Origin: Alistipes_A hominis
Lineage (GTDB): Bacteria; Bacteroidota; Bacteroidia; Bacteroidales; Rikenellaceae
Reading direction: 5' to 3'
NCBI RefSeq assembly: GCF_014288115.1
Contig: NZ_JACOOK010000001.1
Location: 1 to 64,000 of the forward strand
DNA length: 64,000 bases
The stretch's first letter is position 1; each line of letters starts with the position of its first letter. The notes under the pieces were generated by a model. That model searched no databases. It had not been told where the DNA came from and saw only the letters and a program-made list of their open reading frames with translations. The position numbers and the translations under genes are program-made. Shown piece by piece: positions 1 through 7,719 of this stretch.

Positions 1-103
1 GGCTTCGAGGTGGTATTTCGTTGGCTCTGTCCCATAGAAAAACAAAGCGTAACGAACGCTGTATCAGCTAATTCGCTACGTTTTACCCAAATTTACTTTT
101 TCG

Positions 104-352
104 CTATGTGTTTATTTTATGAAAATACAATAATCGACCAAGTATTTCCGGCTTCTGGGACTTAAAGAATGATATTTCATCTTCCTTAGTAGGGAAAACA
201 TAAGTTTGTAATTGATTTCTTAAATCATTCAATACGTCTTGTAACCGATGCACCATTGAAAGAGAAGTCGGAATAATATCATAACCGTAGAGGTCAATTT
301 CATCTATTTCTGAATCTATTAGAACTAATATTTGGGAAAGTTTCTCTTTCAT
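104..352 (-). pseudogene. RteC-like regulator, N-terminal remnant
   Basis: The 82-residue frame resembles the start of RteC, the regulator that controls excision of CTnDOT-type conjugative transposons: an acidic helix rich in E/D-I-D, then a stretch near residues 55-80 reading EDEISFFKSQKPEIL. RteC proteins are usually nearly 300 residues, and this frame stops right after that part. No continuation is visible in the other minus frames down to base 1. It lies in the AT-rich left end with a cupin and a MarR-GNAT gene. I read it as a leftover of an integrative element. The family assignment rests on remembered sequence character only. Confidence 0.45.
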
Positions 353-414
353 CTGTAATTCTTTTGTAAGTCATCCACCTTGCTAAAATCAACAGCAAGG
401 TGGATTCTCAATTA

Positions 415-759
415 TTACAAGTAATCTTCTCGTTGAGGAGTGAACACATCAACAACCTCACCACCTTCAATAACTTCAAACGAATGGGGCGTGTTCCCCG
501 GAATAGCATAGCTATCGCCTGCATGAAGCAATATATCAATATTTTCTTCCGGTATTTCCACTTTCAATCGGTATTCACCTGAAATAACATAGCCGCATTG
601 CTCATGCGGGTGTTGATGCGTTGTGGCGAAATTACCTTTTACATAATTCATCTTGGCTACCATTGACTTTTCACCAATTGCCAAAGAATCCAATGAAACA
701 CCTTTAAATACTTTTTTCAAGGCATCTTTTTTGTGTACCACAATTTTTATCTTTGTCAT
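415..759 (-). CDS. small single-domain cupin protein
   Basis: A 114-residue one-domain cupin. The metal-binding motif 1 is visible as HQHPHEQCGYVISGE (His, His, Glu), and motif 2 as PGNTPHSFEV. Such proteins are small beta-barrels acting as sugar or amino-acid isomerases, dioxygenases or sensors, so the substrate cannot be told. The start MTKIKIV is preferred over the longer upstream frame because AGAAAG lies just before it and the cupin fold begins there. Codon use is AT-rich like the MarR-GNAT neighbour upstream (124 bases away), which suggests both arrived on the same imported segment. Confidence 0.8.
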   Translation of the reverse strand: MTKIKIVVHKKDALKKVFKGVSLDSLAIGEKSMVAKMNYVKGNFATTHQHPHEQCGYVISGEYRLKVEIPEENIDILLHAGDSYAIPGNTPHSFEVIEGGEVVDVFTPQREDYL

Positions 760-883
760 CTTTCTACTTTTTAGATTAATTGCTTTTTCGTTATTTGTTT
801 TCAATATGTTTTCATTAAAAGGACAACTACATAAATTAGCTACATTCAAAACGAATAATCTACTAAGCATAAATATTGTCGAT

Positions 884-1834
884 TTATATTGTCAGCTCCA
901 TTTGAATATCACCTCTTTCATAAGCAGGATGATATTCAGAAAGTTCTTTAAATCCTATCTTTTTGTATATATGAATAGCAGGTTTTAACAGTGTGTTGCT
1001 TTCAAGGAATAATTTCTTGGCTCCAAGTTCTTTTGCCTTATTTACAGCAGCCTTACATAACAGAATGCCAATACCTTTCCCTTGTGCTTTTGGACTGACA
1101 GCAAGTTTTGCCAATTCGTAATCAAATATTAAATCATCCATTTTACAGAGAGCACATACGCCAACTGGTTCGTTTTTGTAAGTCGCAACAAAAATATATC
1201 CACCTTTATCAATAATATTTTGTTGAGGATAATCAAGATATTCCAAATCATGTGCTTCTAAACGCCAATGGGCAGTTATCCAACTCTCATTCAACGATTT
1301 GAATATAGCTTGAAAACTTGGGGTATAAGAAACTATCTGTATATCATGGCTTTCTCTTGCCTTTTTCGCCTCTTTCACCCGTTGAAATAAACTTTTCTCA
1401 GAAAGTAATTCTTCCCATTCTTCAATAGCTCTCCATAAATCATTACGTGTTTCTTTTGATATATTCTCGATTGCGGTTGCTACATCAGAGCATTGCGTAG
1501 ATAAAATATCTGCCATTTCTTTTCCTTTATCAGACAGAACAATAACATTTCTTCTTTTGTCTGTTTTGTCCGTTATTTCTTTTATTAGCCCCTTTGCATC
1601 CATTTCTTTTACAATATTACTCACTGACGGGTGAGTATGACCTATTTCTTTGGCAATACCCGTTATCGTCTTAGCTTCTCCATCAGATAATACAAAAAAG
1701 ACGGGAAACCATTTAGGTTTTATATCCACATCATACAATTGATAAATTTGAGATGCGTCAGCTGTAACCTTATCGGTAAGCATACGTAATCTGCTACCAA
1801 TAGCCATTTTACCTGTTTTTTCAAAAAATCCCAT
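884..1834 (-). CDS. MarR-type regulator fused to GNAT acetyltransferase
   Basis: A 316-residue two-domain protein. Residues about 30-145 form a MarR-like winged helix (ITGIAKEIGHTHPSVSNIVKEM is the recognition region, with a wing near KTDKRRNV). Residues about 165-316 form a GNAT N-acetyltransferase with the acetyl-CoA loop KAQGKGIG and the usual beta-bulge ending in FLESNT...IYKKIGF. MarR-GNAT fusions are a known architecture in which the regulator and a small-molecule or protein acetylase are one chain; the target is unknown. It is AT-rich compared with the rest of the window, consistent with transfer. It probably precedes the cupin gene in the same transcript. Confidence 0.85.
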   Translation of the reverse strand: MGFFEKTGKMAIGSRLRMLTDKVTADASQIYQLYDVDIKPKWFPVFFVLSDGEAKTITGIAKEIGHTHPSVSNIVKEMDAKGLIKEITDKTDKRRNVIVLSDKGKEMADILSTQCSDVATAIENISKETRNDLWRAIEEWEELLSEKSLFQRVKEAKKARESHDIQIVSYTPSFQAIFKSLNESWITAHWRLEAHDLEYLDYPQQNIIDKGGYIFVATYKNEPVGVCALCKMDDLIFDYELAKLAVSPKAQGKGIGILLCKAAVNKAKELGAKKLFLESNTLLKPAIHIYKKIGFKELSEYHPAYERGDIQMELTI

Positions 1835-1967
1835 ATTACATGTTATTAAAAACGTAATTGATTACACAAAAGTATAAAACAAACTTTTATCTGCAAAAGA
1901 AATACAGAAAATATTTTTCTCTCTTGGCAAGTAATAAGTTTATTTTGAGAATTTATGCCTACAAATT

Positions 1968-2020
1968 TTAGTGCAAGGTGCAAGTATATATTTATATATA
2001 TAGCTTGCACCTTGCACTAA
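1968..2020. repeat. 17-bp perfect inverted repeat with AT-rich centre
   Basis: Arms 1968-1984 (TTAGTGCAAGGTGCAAG) and 2004-2020 are exact reverse complements around a 19-base spacer made almost only of T and A, which is itself nearly palindromic. There is no T-tract, so a terminator is unlikely. It lies about 130 bases upstream of the MarR-GNAT gene, near the right end of the AT-rich island. A protein binding site, a miniature element or an end of the mobile segment are possible. Confidence 0.75.
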
Positions 2021-2068
2021 CCTTAGAATGTTTATTTTCAACGGTTTGCAAAATTCAAAAATAATGCG

Positions 2069-2076
2069 TACATTTG
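2069..2076 (+). promoter_or_regulatory. candidate -7 element TACATTTG
   Basis: It matches the Bacteroidota TAnnTTTG -7 consensus. No intact gene follows; transcription would run about 200 bases to the terminator at 2252-2290. Confidence 0.35.
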
Positions 2077-2251
2077 AACCCAAGATGTTGGCAGACAGAC
2101 ACCGGACAAGAGCAGACAGTTTTTAAGGACTAAAGCGTGACGGATGCAAAGCCAAAATTTCCGAAAGTACTGATATTGAGGAAGAAATAACGTTTGGTTC
2201 ATAACCCAGGCGGATCACAACTTAAGCAAGCCTTAGGAAGAAAAATCAAGC

Positions 2252-2290
2252 AAAATCCTCACAACATTGATGTTGTGAGGATTTTTCGTT
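2252..2290. terminator. strong intrinsic terminator
   Basis: The 16-bp stem 2252-2267/2270-2285 (AAAATCCTCACAACAT and its complement) is followed by a T-run on the plus strand and preceded by an A-run, so it could work both ways. It sits directly before the point where the truncated Fic reading frame begins, marking a junction between imported and local DNA. Confidence 0.8.
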
Positions 2291-2314
2291 ATTGACGGAA
2301 TCGAGGGCGAGAGC

Positions 2315-2854
2315 GTGCGTACAGACAATATCATAGAGACGACAAATCATTTCCGTTGCATCGACCTCATTATCGATCGTGCCAAGGAGAGGATTACCGA
2401 ATCTCTTATCAAAGAGTTGCACGCAATACTCAAATCGGGAACATCGAACAGCCGCAAGGAGTGGTTCGCCGTCGGGGAATACAAACGCCTGCCCAATGAG
2501 GTAGGCGGTAACGAAACCGCCGCACCGGAAAATGTGCGGCGCGAAATGAAAGCCTTGCTTGCCGAATACAACGCCAAACCGAGAAAGTCGTTTACCGATC
2601 TGCTCGACCTGCATCAGCGTTTCGAATCCATACATCCGTTTCAGGATGGCAACGGTCGTGTCGGTCGGCTCCTCCTCTTCAAAGAGTGCCTCGCAAACGG
2701 CATCGTGTCTTTCATCATCACCGACGACCTGAAGATGTTTTATTACCGAGACTTGCAACGCTGGCCCGAAGTAAAAGAGTATCTAACGGATACCTGTCTT
2801 AACGCACAAGATAACGATAAGGCGATACTCGACTATTTCAAGATCAAGTATTGA
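2315..2854 (+). pseudogene. Fic/DOC family protein, N-terminally truncated
   Basis: A 179-residue frame (GTG start at best) carrying the Fic core. The catalytic motif HPFQDGNGRVGR is intact at about residues 109-120, with the usual upstream helix and a C-terminal winged-helix-like tail. Fic enzymes transfer AMP or other nucleotides to hydroxyl side chains. Full-length relatives are about 250-370 residues; here homology begins at IEGE, in the region of the autoinhibitory [S/T]xxxE[G/N] helix, and a terminator and an in-frame stop lie immediately upstream. Transcription and start codon are therefore doubtful. If it is made, the protein would have a catalytic core without its N-terminal half. 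Confidence 0.75.
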
Positions 2855-3180
2855 TTCTATTCGTGCCCCCAAACGTTACAACTGTCCTGCTCCGCGATCA
2901 TCCCCGGCACGGCGACCGTATCGCGTTTATCTACTTTGCCCTTACGCTGGGATATGGATGACCGTGCGTCCATTAATTAGGTATCGAAGTCTCGAATATG
3001 TCGATGCGGGCCACCTTACGGCGGCGGCCTTCGTCGCCGTAAGGATGTCCGTCTCGGCGAGCCACTCCTCCACGATCTGCGTCAGGTTCAGTGTCGTTCT
3101 CATATTCGGTTTTCATAATGGGCGCAGGCGGCTCCATTTTTTCGCTTGCAAACCACAACCGCACGCCCATTTTCATCGGT
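2855..3180. other. gene-free stretch, no recognisable gene
   Basis: I see no convincing gene here. A 10-bp inverted repeat (3013-3022/3034-3043, CCTTACGGCG) stands out. Two overlapping minus-strand frames of 45-67 codons exist but match nothing I know. The stretch lies between a truncated Fic gene and HNH debris, so decayed mobile DNA is likely. Confidence 0.4.
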
Positions 3181-3335
3181 TTATATCATAGGCAACCAAG
3201 TGTTGGTTATCTCGTGTGCGATTCGATGCCCGACGCGGTTATGGCACGGATAACAAAGGCTCTGAAGATTGGCCATATCGAGCTTCGCGCCGCCTCGATT
3301 GATCGGGACGATGAGCAATCCGACGGTCTCGTACT
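3181..3335 (-). pseudogene. HNH endonuclease C-terminal remnant
   Basis: The minus-strand frame ending at 3181 reads IVPINRGGAK then LDMANLQSLCYPCHN. This is the second half of an HNH nuclease: the GG turn, the Asn in ANLQ, and the zinc/catalytic CxxCH. The usual first His before IVP is not in frame and no N-terminal part is found in frame, so the gene is broken. HNH proteins of this type occur in phages and mobile elements. It supports the view that 2855-3540 is decayed mobile DNA. Confidence 0.45.
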
Positions 3336-3364
3336 ATCCGGTGTCGCCGCAGCGACTCAAAATA

Positions 3365-3532
3365 TTACCGGCAAACAGTTCCGGATACAAGCCGGTCATA
3401 CTCGTCCGTCATCGGCATGGTGTGATTGATTCTGAAACACAGTTGTGTGCAACGAATACCCTCGGCGGGATCGGCTTCTTCAGGTTGGCGCATGTCTATT
3501 CTAAATTCCTTTACTCTCTCATTCATCCTCAT
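3365..3532 (-). CDS. small unrecognised ORF (55 aa)
   Basis: The frame begins MRMNERVKEF and ends TDEYDRLVSGTVCR. I do not recognise the family. It lies just upstream, in transcription order, of the HNH remnant, and TDEYDRL is a kind of sequence seen near the start of phage HNH proteins. It could be the N-terminal half of the same broken gene in another frame. Low confidence that it is expressed. Confidence 0.25.
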   Translation of the reverse strand: MRMNERVKEFRIDMRQPEEADPAEGIRCTQLCFRINHTMPMTDEYDRLVSGTVCR

Positions 3533-3598
3533 TTACGCTTAATTCGGATACAAAAATAAGGATTTGCAATGGAACCTATAAACTGAAAAAATCAAGAA

Positions 3599-3626
3599 CC
3601 GTAATTTAGGTAAACTTATCCGTAAT
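3599..3626 (+). promoter_or_regulatory. two-part upstream box (copy A)
   Basis: CCGTAAT occurs at 3599-3605 and again at 3620-3626, 21 bases apart (two helical turns), with AATTTAGGTA in between. Similar boxes lie at nearly the same distance from the -7 element at 12501-12529 and 15297-15325. Such direct repeats are typical of AraC-type operators. Confidence 0.45.
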
Positions 3627-3656
3627 CCGTCTATCATCTATATATACTTTATCCGC

Positions 3657-3664
3657 TATTTTTG
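3657..3664 (+). promoter_or_regulatory. -7 element TATTTTTG for the SDR operon
   Basis: Matches TAnnTTTG; 27 bases lie between it and the ATG at 3691. Confidence 0.6.
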
Positions 3665-3690
3665 CAAAATAAAAAATACCTGAATGTTAT

Positions 3691-4536
3691 ATGAATACAG
3701 AAGTAATGCTCTTAATCGGAGCCGGTCAGATAGGGATGGCAATAGCTCGAAGAATGGGCTACGGAAAGAAAATCGTAGTGGGCGACAGGACGCAGAAAAA
3801 TGCGGAAAGTGTCAGCAGGATTTTGAATGAAGCAGGATTTGATACGAGTCCCGTAGAGATGGATTTGTCTTCAAGGGAATCCATTTTGAACATGATTGCC
3901 GAAGCCCAAAAGTTTGGTGAGATTTCAATGCTTGTTAATGCTGCGGGCGTATCTCCCAGTCAGGCACCCATTGAAACCATTTTGAGGGTGGATTTGTATG
4001 GAACGGCCCTCTTGCTGGAAGAAGTTGGCAAGGTAATCGGGTGCGGCGGTGTCGGGGTTACCATCTCCAGTCAGTCGGGACACCGTATGCCGGCTCTCAC
4101 TCCGGAAGAGGACGAGCTGCTCGCCACCACTCCGACTGACGCGCTGCTTGCATTGGATATGTTGCAACCGGACCGCATCCGCGACACCCTGCACGCCTAC
4201 CAGATGGCGAAACGCTGCAACGTGAAGCGTGTCATGGCGGAGGCCGTAAAATGGGGAGAACGGGGAGCGCGTGTCAATTCCATCTCGCCGGGTATCATCG
4301 TAACACCTTTGGCTATCGACGAGTTCAACGGTCCGAGAGGCGAATTTTACAAGAACATGTTCGCCAAATGTCCGGCAGGTCGTCCCGGAACGGCAGACGA
4401 AGTGGCCAATGTCGCCGAACTACTGATGAGCGGCCGGGGAGCGTTTATCACGGGCTCCGATTTTCTCATCGACGGAGGGGCCACCGCGGCCTATTTCTAC
4501 GGAGAGTTGAAACCTGAAAAAACAGATAACAAATAA
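3691..4536 (+). CDS. SDR family NAD(P)-dependent oxidoreductase
   Basis: A 281-residue short-chain dehydrogenase/reductase. The Rossmann nucleotide loop GAGQIG is at residues 10-15 and the catalytic Tyr170-x3-Lys174 pair (YQMAK) is present, followed by SPGIIVTPLA, the usual segment after the active site, and the C-terminal GSDFLIDGG typical of SDRs. The substrate is unknown. It has no signal peptide, so it is cytosolic. It is the first gene of an operon with the RibD-like reductase (14-base gap) and a secreted flavodoxin, driven from the promoter at 3657. All three suggest NAD(P)H or flavin redox chemistry. Confidence 0.9.
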   Translation: MNTEVMLLIGAGQIGMAIARRMGYGKKIVVGDRTQKNAESVSRILNEAGFDTSPVEMDLSSRESILNMIAEAQKFGEISMLVNAAGVSPSQAPIETILRVDLYGTALLLEEVGKVIGCGGVGVTISSQSGHRMPALTPEEDELLATTPTDALLALDMLQPDRIRDTLHAYQMAKRCNVKRVMAEAVKWGERGARVNSISPGIIVTPLAIDEFNGPRGEFYKNMFAKCPAGRPGTADEVANVAELLMSGRGAFITGSDFLIDGGATAAYFYGELKPEKTDNK

Positions 4537-4550
4537 AATATAAAGAAGTT

Positions 4551-5231
4551 ATGAGACCTTATATTATTTGCCACATGGTGGCATCCATCGACGGAAGAAT
4601 CGACTGTCCGATGGTGGCACAGATCAGCGGTGAAGAGTATTACACCACATTGGAAAGTTTCGGTTCGAGTTCCAAATTATCCGGTCGGGTGACGGCCGCG
4701 CTTGAATGTACCGCAGTAAAGGAGGAAATTTCCGGGTATGCCGGTGCGAGACTTGGCAAAGAGTCTGTCCACAAAGCAGTGGAAAGCGGGGAGTACACCG
4801 TCATCGTCGATACCCACGGACGGTTGCAGATGGCATCCGGCGAGGCGGACGGGCATCCCCTGCTTGTGGTGATGAGCGAGAACGTGCCGGAACCCCATCT
4901 TGAGATGCTTCGCAAGAACAATGTATCATGGATAGCGACGGGAAAAGAGCGCATCGACCTGCACCGTGCAACGGATATTTTAAGCGAACAATTCGATGTG
5001 AAACGTTTGATTATTGTCGGTGGAGGCAATATCAACGGAGGCTTTCTTGAAGCCGGACTCATCGATGAAGTCAGCCTGTTGCTGGCTTCGGGTATTGACG
5101 GCCGCAAGGGACAGACCGCCCTGTTTGACGGCTGCACCTGGAAGAGTGAAGCACCCTATCATTTGAAACTGCAAAGTGTCGAGCGGATAGCCGGAACGGA
5201 AACGGTCTGGATTCGTTATCGGTGTAAATAA
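4551..5231 (+). CDS. RibD C-terminal / dihydrofolate reductase family protein
   Basis: A 226-residue protein of the RibD_C/DHFR-like fold. It opens with the family start IICHMVASIDGRID and has the late nucleotide-binding segment IIVGGGNINGGFLEAGLIDEV. Stand-alone members are NADPH-dependent reductases related to the riboflavin-pathway reductase domain, but there is no deaminase domain here, so a role in riboflavin synthesis is not implied. It sits between the SDR gene and a flavodoxin gene, with gaps of 14 and 27 bases, and is probably co-transcribed with both. No export signal is seen. Confidence 0.85.
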   Translation: MRPYIICHMVASIDGRIDCPMVAQISGEEYYTTLESFGSSSKLSGRVTAALECTAVKEEISGYAGARLGKESVHKAVESGEYTVIVDTHGRLQMASGEADGHPLLVVMSENVPEPHLEMLRKNNVSWIATGKERIDLHRATDILSEQFDVKRLIIVGGGNINGGFLEAGLIDEVSLLLASGIDGRKGQTALFDGCTWKSEAPYHLKLQSVERIAGTETVWIRYRCK

Positions 5232-5258
5232 TACAACCTCCGAAAACAGTATGAAATC

Positions 5259-5867
5259 ATGAAAAAGATTCTGTCGATTTTAACCGTGCTTTGCATATGC
5301 GGGATTTCCGCATTCGCGCAAAACACTGCACCAAAAGAGAATATAATGAAAGACAAGAAAGTATTGGTGGCATTTTTCTCCCGTACCGGAGAGAATTACA
5401 ATGTCGGAAACATCAGCAAAAGCAATACGCACATCATTGCCGAGATGATTGCGGGAGAGACCAATGGCAAATTGTTTCAGATAGAACCGGTGAAGCCTTA
5501 TCCCGATGAATACAGGGCTTGTGTGGACATTGCCAAAACAGAAAAAGAGAACAAGGCCCGGCCTGCCGTAAAAGAGGACATTGCCGCAGAGGATTACGAT
5601 GTCATCTTCCTGGGTTATCCCAACTGGTGGGGAGATATGCCGATGGCGGTCTATACCTTCATCGAAAAGCACGACTGGAATGGGAAGACCGTCATCCCGT
5701 TCTGCACGCACGAGGGCAGCGGATTGTCCGGCACGGAGCGTCTTTTGGAACAAGCCTGCAAGGGCGCGACCATTGCCAAAGGTCTCGCAGTTCAAGGAAC
5801 TACCGCCCAGAACTCGCAGGCCCAGGCAAAAAAGACCGTGCAGTCCTGGCTGAATAAATTGAAATAA
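5259..5867 (+). CDS. exported flavodoxin family protein
   Basis: A 202-residue protein with a signal peptide (MKKILSILTVLCICGISAFA, then Q) and a flavodoxin domain. The FMN-phosphate loop is FFSRTGENYNVG, and the isoalloxazine-facing loop is GYPNWWGDMPM, with FCTHEGSGLSG further on. The length fits one long-chain-type flavodoxin domain plus the leader. Flavodoxins normally carry electrons on FMN in the cytosol; an exported one would work in the periplasm. It is the last gene of the SDR operon and is followed by a clear terminator. Relatives, intact and broken, lie on the minus strand just beyond. Confidence 0.9.
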   Translation: MKKILSILTVLCICGISAFAQNTAPKENIMKDKKVLVAFFSRTGENYNVGNISKSNTHIIAEMIAGETNGKLFQIEPVKPYPDEYRACVDIAKTEKENKARPAVKEDIAAEDYDVIFLGYPNWWGDMPMAVYTFIEKHDWNGKTVIPFCTHEGSGLSGTERLLEQACKGATIAKGLAVQGTTAQNSQAQAKKTVQSWLNKLK

Positions 5868-5890
5868 AGGAATTCTTGTGCATCACAAAC

Positions 5891-5930
5891 AGCCCCTGCC
5901 GCAAATTTATCCGGCAGGGGCTAAATTATT
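5891..5930 (+). terminator. intrinsic terminator after the SDR operon
   Basis: Stem AGCCCCTGCCG (from 5891) pairs with its complement ending at 5922, followed by an AT-rich tail. It separates the plus-strand operon from the convergent flavodoxin remnants. Confidence 0.7.
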
Positions 5931-5942
5931 TATCCCGCTTTT

Positions 5943-6079
5943 CTAATTCATTCCCGTAACATTTGCCAGTTTTTCGGCGGTTCGTGCCGTCGTTCCTGTC
6001 GCTGATAAATAGGCGACGAGGATACCGCGAAAACCATCACCGGAACAAGCAGCATCGATAGAATGAATATCTTTTTCAT
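5943..6079 (-). pseudogene. exported flavodoxin, frameshifted and truncated remnant
   Basis: The frame starting at 6079 encodes a signal peptide (MKKIFILSMLLVPVMVFA). The flavodoxin start ILVAYLSATGTTARTAEKLA follows in a different frame and stops after VTGMN. The 137-base span therefore holds a frameshift plus the loss of about 130 residues of the domain. Too short for a normal gene call, it shows that another exported flavodoxin once stood at the end of this minus-strand array. Confidence 0.7.
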
Positions 6080-6092
6080 ACCGTCTCCTATT

Positions 6093-6806
6093 TTATTCCG
6101 TATAACCTATATCTTCCAGCCATTGGGCTATCATCGAGTGGCAGTCGGATGTCTGGGACGAACGGATCCAGAGGCTCGGCGTCAGGAAGTTCCCGTCGGG
6201 AATCAACCGCTTGGCGTCCGACTCCACGCCGCTGATGCCGCTACTCGAACTCGATACGATCAGACCGATGCGCTTGCCGACCATCTCCGCACCATGGTTG
6301 AACAGGAACGTCTGCAAAGGAGCCGCCATGTTGCTCCACCAAAGCGGCGCCGCCACGATGATGGTGCCGTACTGCCCGAACTCTACCTCTACGGGATCGA
6401 TTGCCGGATAAGAAGATGCATTGCCGGGATTGTTCCGGATCGCCTGAATCAATGCACTGCCGATGGCGTAATTGTTCGCTGCATAGTCGAGTCCTTTCTC
6501 GGCCGGTTCCACCCGTATCACATCGGCTTCGATCTGCGTGCGCAGGTCACCCACGACGGTATGCACGTTGTTCGTGAAACTGTAATAGACGATGAGCGTC
6601 TTTCCTGTTGTCGGATTCGGATTCGGGTTCGGGCCAGGGTCAGGGTCAGGGTTGGGATTGGGGTCCGGATTATCCGGCTGATCGGGGTCGTCCGGATTTT
6701 CAGGAATTTCCGTCGGGGGTTCATTCTCCGGATCGTCATCGGGAGAACAGGCGTTCAATCCCACTGTGATGAACATCGCAAAAAGAAGATACAGAAACTT
6801 TTTCAT
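6093..6806 (-). CDS. flavodoxin lipoprotein with proline-rich linker
   Basis: 237 residues from the start MKKFLYLLF (a start two codons upstream is also possible). The lipobox LNAC puts the acylated Cys at residue 20. Residues about 22-58 form an extended Pro/Asp/Asn linker of PNP and DPD repeats. The rest is a flavodoxin domain with phosphate loop YYSFTNNVHT and the flavin loop APLWWSNMAAP. A lipid-anchored FMN protein on a flexible tether suggests electron transfer at the cell envelope. It has its own promoter (6834-6841) behind a terminator hairpin. The paralogue upstream is broken. Confidence 0.88.
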   Translation of the reverse strand: MKKFLYLLFAMFITVGLNACSPDDDPENEPPTEIPENPDDPDQPDNPDPNPNPDPDPGPNPNPNPTTGKTLIVYYSFTNNVHTVVGDLRTQIEADVIRVEPAEKGLDYAANNYAIGSALIQAIRNNPGNASSYPAIDPVEVEFGQYGTIIVAAPLWWSNMAAPLQTFLFNHGAEMVGKRIGLIVSSSSSGISGVESDAKRLIPDGNFLTPSLWIRSSQTSDCHSMIAQWLEDIGYTE

Positions 6807-6833
6807 ATTCATATATTTTACTGGTTTACATTG

Positions 6834-6841
6834 CAAAAATA
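6834..6841 (-). promoter_or_regulatory. -7 element TATTTTTG for the flavodoxin lipoprotein
   Basis: Read on the minus strand. It lies 27 bases before the chosen start and just after the hairpin 6846-6877. Confidence 0.55.
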
Positions 6842-6845
6842 GCCA

Positions 6846-6877
6846 GAGCCGGACGAACGGGCTTTGTTCGTCGGCTC
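6846..6877 (-). terminator. hairpin between broken flavodoxin and next promoter
   Basis: GAGCCGACGAAC pairs with GTTCGTCCGGCTC around a short loop. It overlaps the stop codon of the upstream remnant and is followed by the T-rich -7 element. The same arrangement recurs at 7409-7435 and 9489-9512. Confidence 0.5.
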
Positions 6878-7363
6878 AATTAAGTTTGCTATAAAGCTCA
6901 TTCAGTATTTTTTGCCACTTGATTTCAACATCCTCTTCTTTTCGCAACAGGTCGAGCAGATTCATTCCGCATGTTCCGCTGAAATCGAACAAGGTCGGAA
7001 CATATCGTTTGTCCGTATCCAGCATGTTTTCGCTGCGTGTCGCAAACGGCGGACAATACTCATCTGCGACCTCCTGACGGATTTGCGCCAACAGCGTATC
7101 GTAATATCGGTATAAGTATCCTCGGTTTCGAGTTCCACCATATCGCTCTTTACCATGTCGTGAATATAACCGGCTATTGTCCGCGTATTGCCCGTATGGG
7201 AGAAATAGACGATCTGTGCCTTGCGGTTACCGGCAGGAGCGACCGGTTCTTCCAGTTTCTCGGCCGGAGGCATATCCGACAAATCCTTACGAGATTCATC
7301 AGCGGAACATCCTGTGGCAGTCGCCATGAGCCACGCGAACAGAAGCAATATTTTCGTTTTCAT
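6876..7363 (-). pseudogene. flavodoxin lipoprotein, frameshifted chimeric remnant
   Basis: From 7363 the frame gives a lipoprotein start (lipobox ATGC, Cys at residue 19), a linker, and the flavodoxin phosphate loop YFSHTGNTRT. Near 7110 the homology moves to another frame (YYDTLLAQIRQEVADEYC) which runs to a stop at 6876. After about ENMLD the flavodoxin similarity ends and is replaced by an unrecognised tail (DFSGTCGMNLLDLLRKEED). So the gene has a frameshift and has lost the flavin-loop half. I cannot identify the tail. Confidence 0.7.
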
Positions 7364-7408
7364 ATCTGATATTTTTTAGTTATTCCTTTGATGCAGAGGT
7401 AAAAGCAA

Positions 7409-7435
7409 AGCCTCGCAACGTATTTGCTGCGAGGC
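7409..7435 (-). terminator. hairpin ahead of broken flavodoxin lipoprotein
   Basis: GCCTCGCA pairs with TGCGAGGC. A T-rich tract follows on the minus strand, then TACCTCTG, a weak -7 match. Confidence 0.5.
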
Positions 7436-7463
7436 TCAATTTACTTCGTTCGTAAGTTCAAGA

Positions 7464-7690
7464 TTATTGTAATTTGTCGTACTCTTCGTCGGTTACGGGT
7501 TCGAGCCACTCGTTGGATGTTTTTTCTCCGGGAACGTCAAATGCGAGGTGCGCAAACCAACTGTCGGCTGCTGCGCCATGCCAGTGCTTTACACTTCTCC
7601 GATGGGGAAAATCATTTCGCGCTGGAATACCGCTTTTGCATCCTCACCGGTGGCGTCTTCCGCCTATCCTCCGCCAACTATGGTTTCATA
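7464..7690 (-). pseudogene. CMD-cupin protein, internally deleted remnant
   Basis: The minus strand carries EDAKAVFQREMIFPIGE in one frame, then HWHGAAADSWFAHLAF and WLEPVTDEEYDKLQ up to a stop at 7464 in other frames. These match two separated parts of the intact CMD-cupin protein at 14330-15151 (FQREMIFPIGE and HWHGAAADSWFAHLAF; end WLKPVTDEEY). About 80 residues between them, including the cupin motif, are missing, and the N-terminal half is gone. It lies directly downstream of the aldo-keto reductase gene, so this cluster once had its own copy. Confidence 0.75.
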
Positions 7691-7719
7691 AGATAATCTA
7701 TTATAGTAAATACTTTACA

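Noticed and set aside
1..35. Minus-strand start MGQSQRNTTSK at the window edge
   Set aside because: Only eleven codons are visible, with no clear promoter; not enough to call a gene.
2185..2230. tRNA-Met-like piece (GGTTCATAACCC...GGATCACAACTT)
   Set aside because: It looks like an anticodon loop with CAT, but the anticodon stem has mismatches and no acceptor or T-arm can be folded. At most a decayed tRNA end, possibly chance.
2973..3176. 67-codon minus-strand ORF and overlapping frames
   Set aside because: No family resemblance, and the overlapping frames are equally open because of GC-rich codons.
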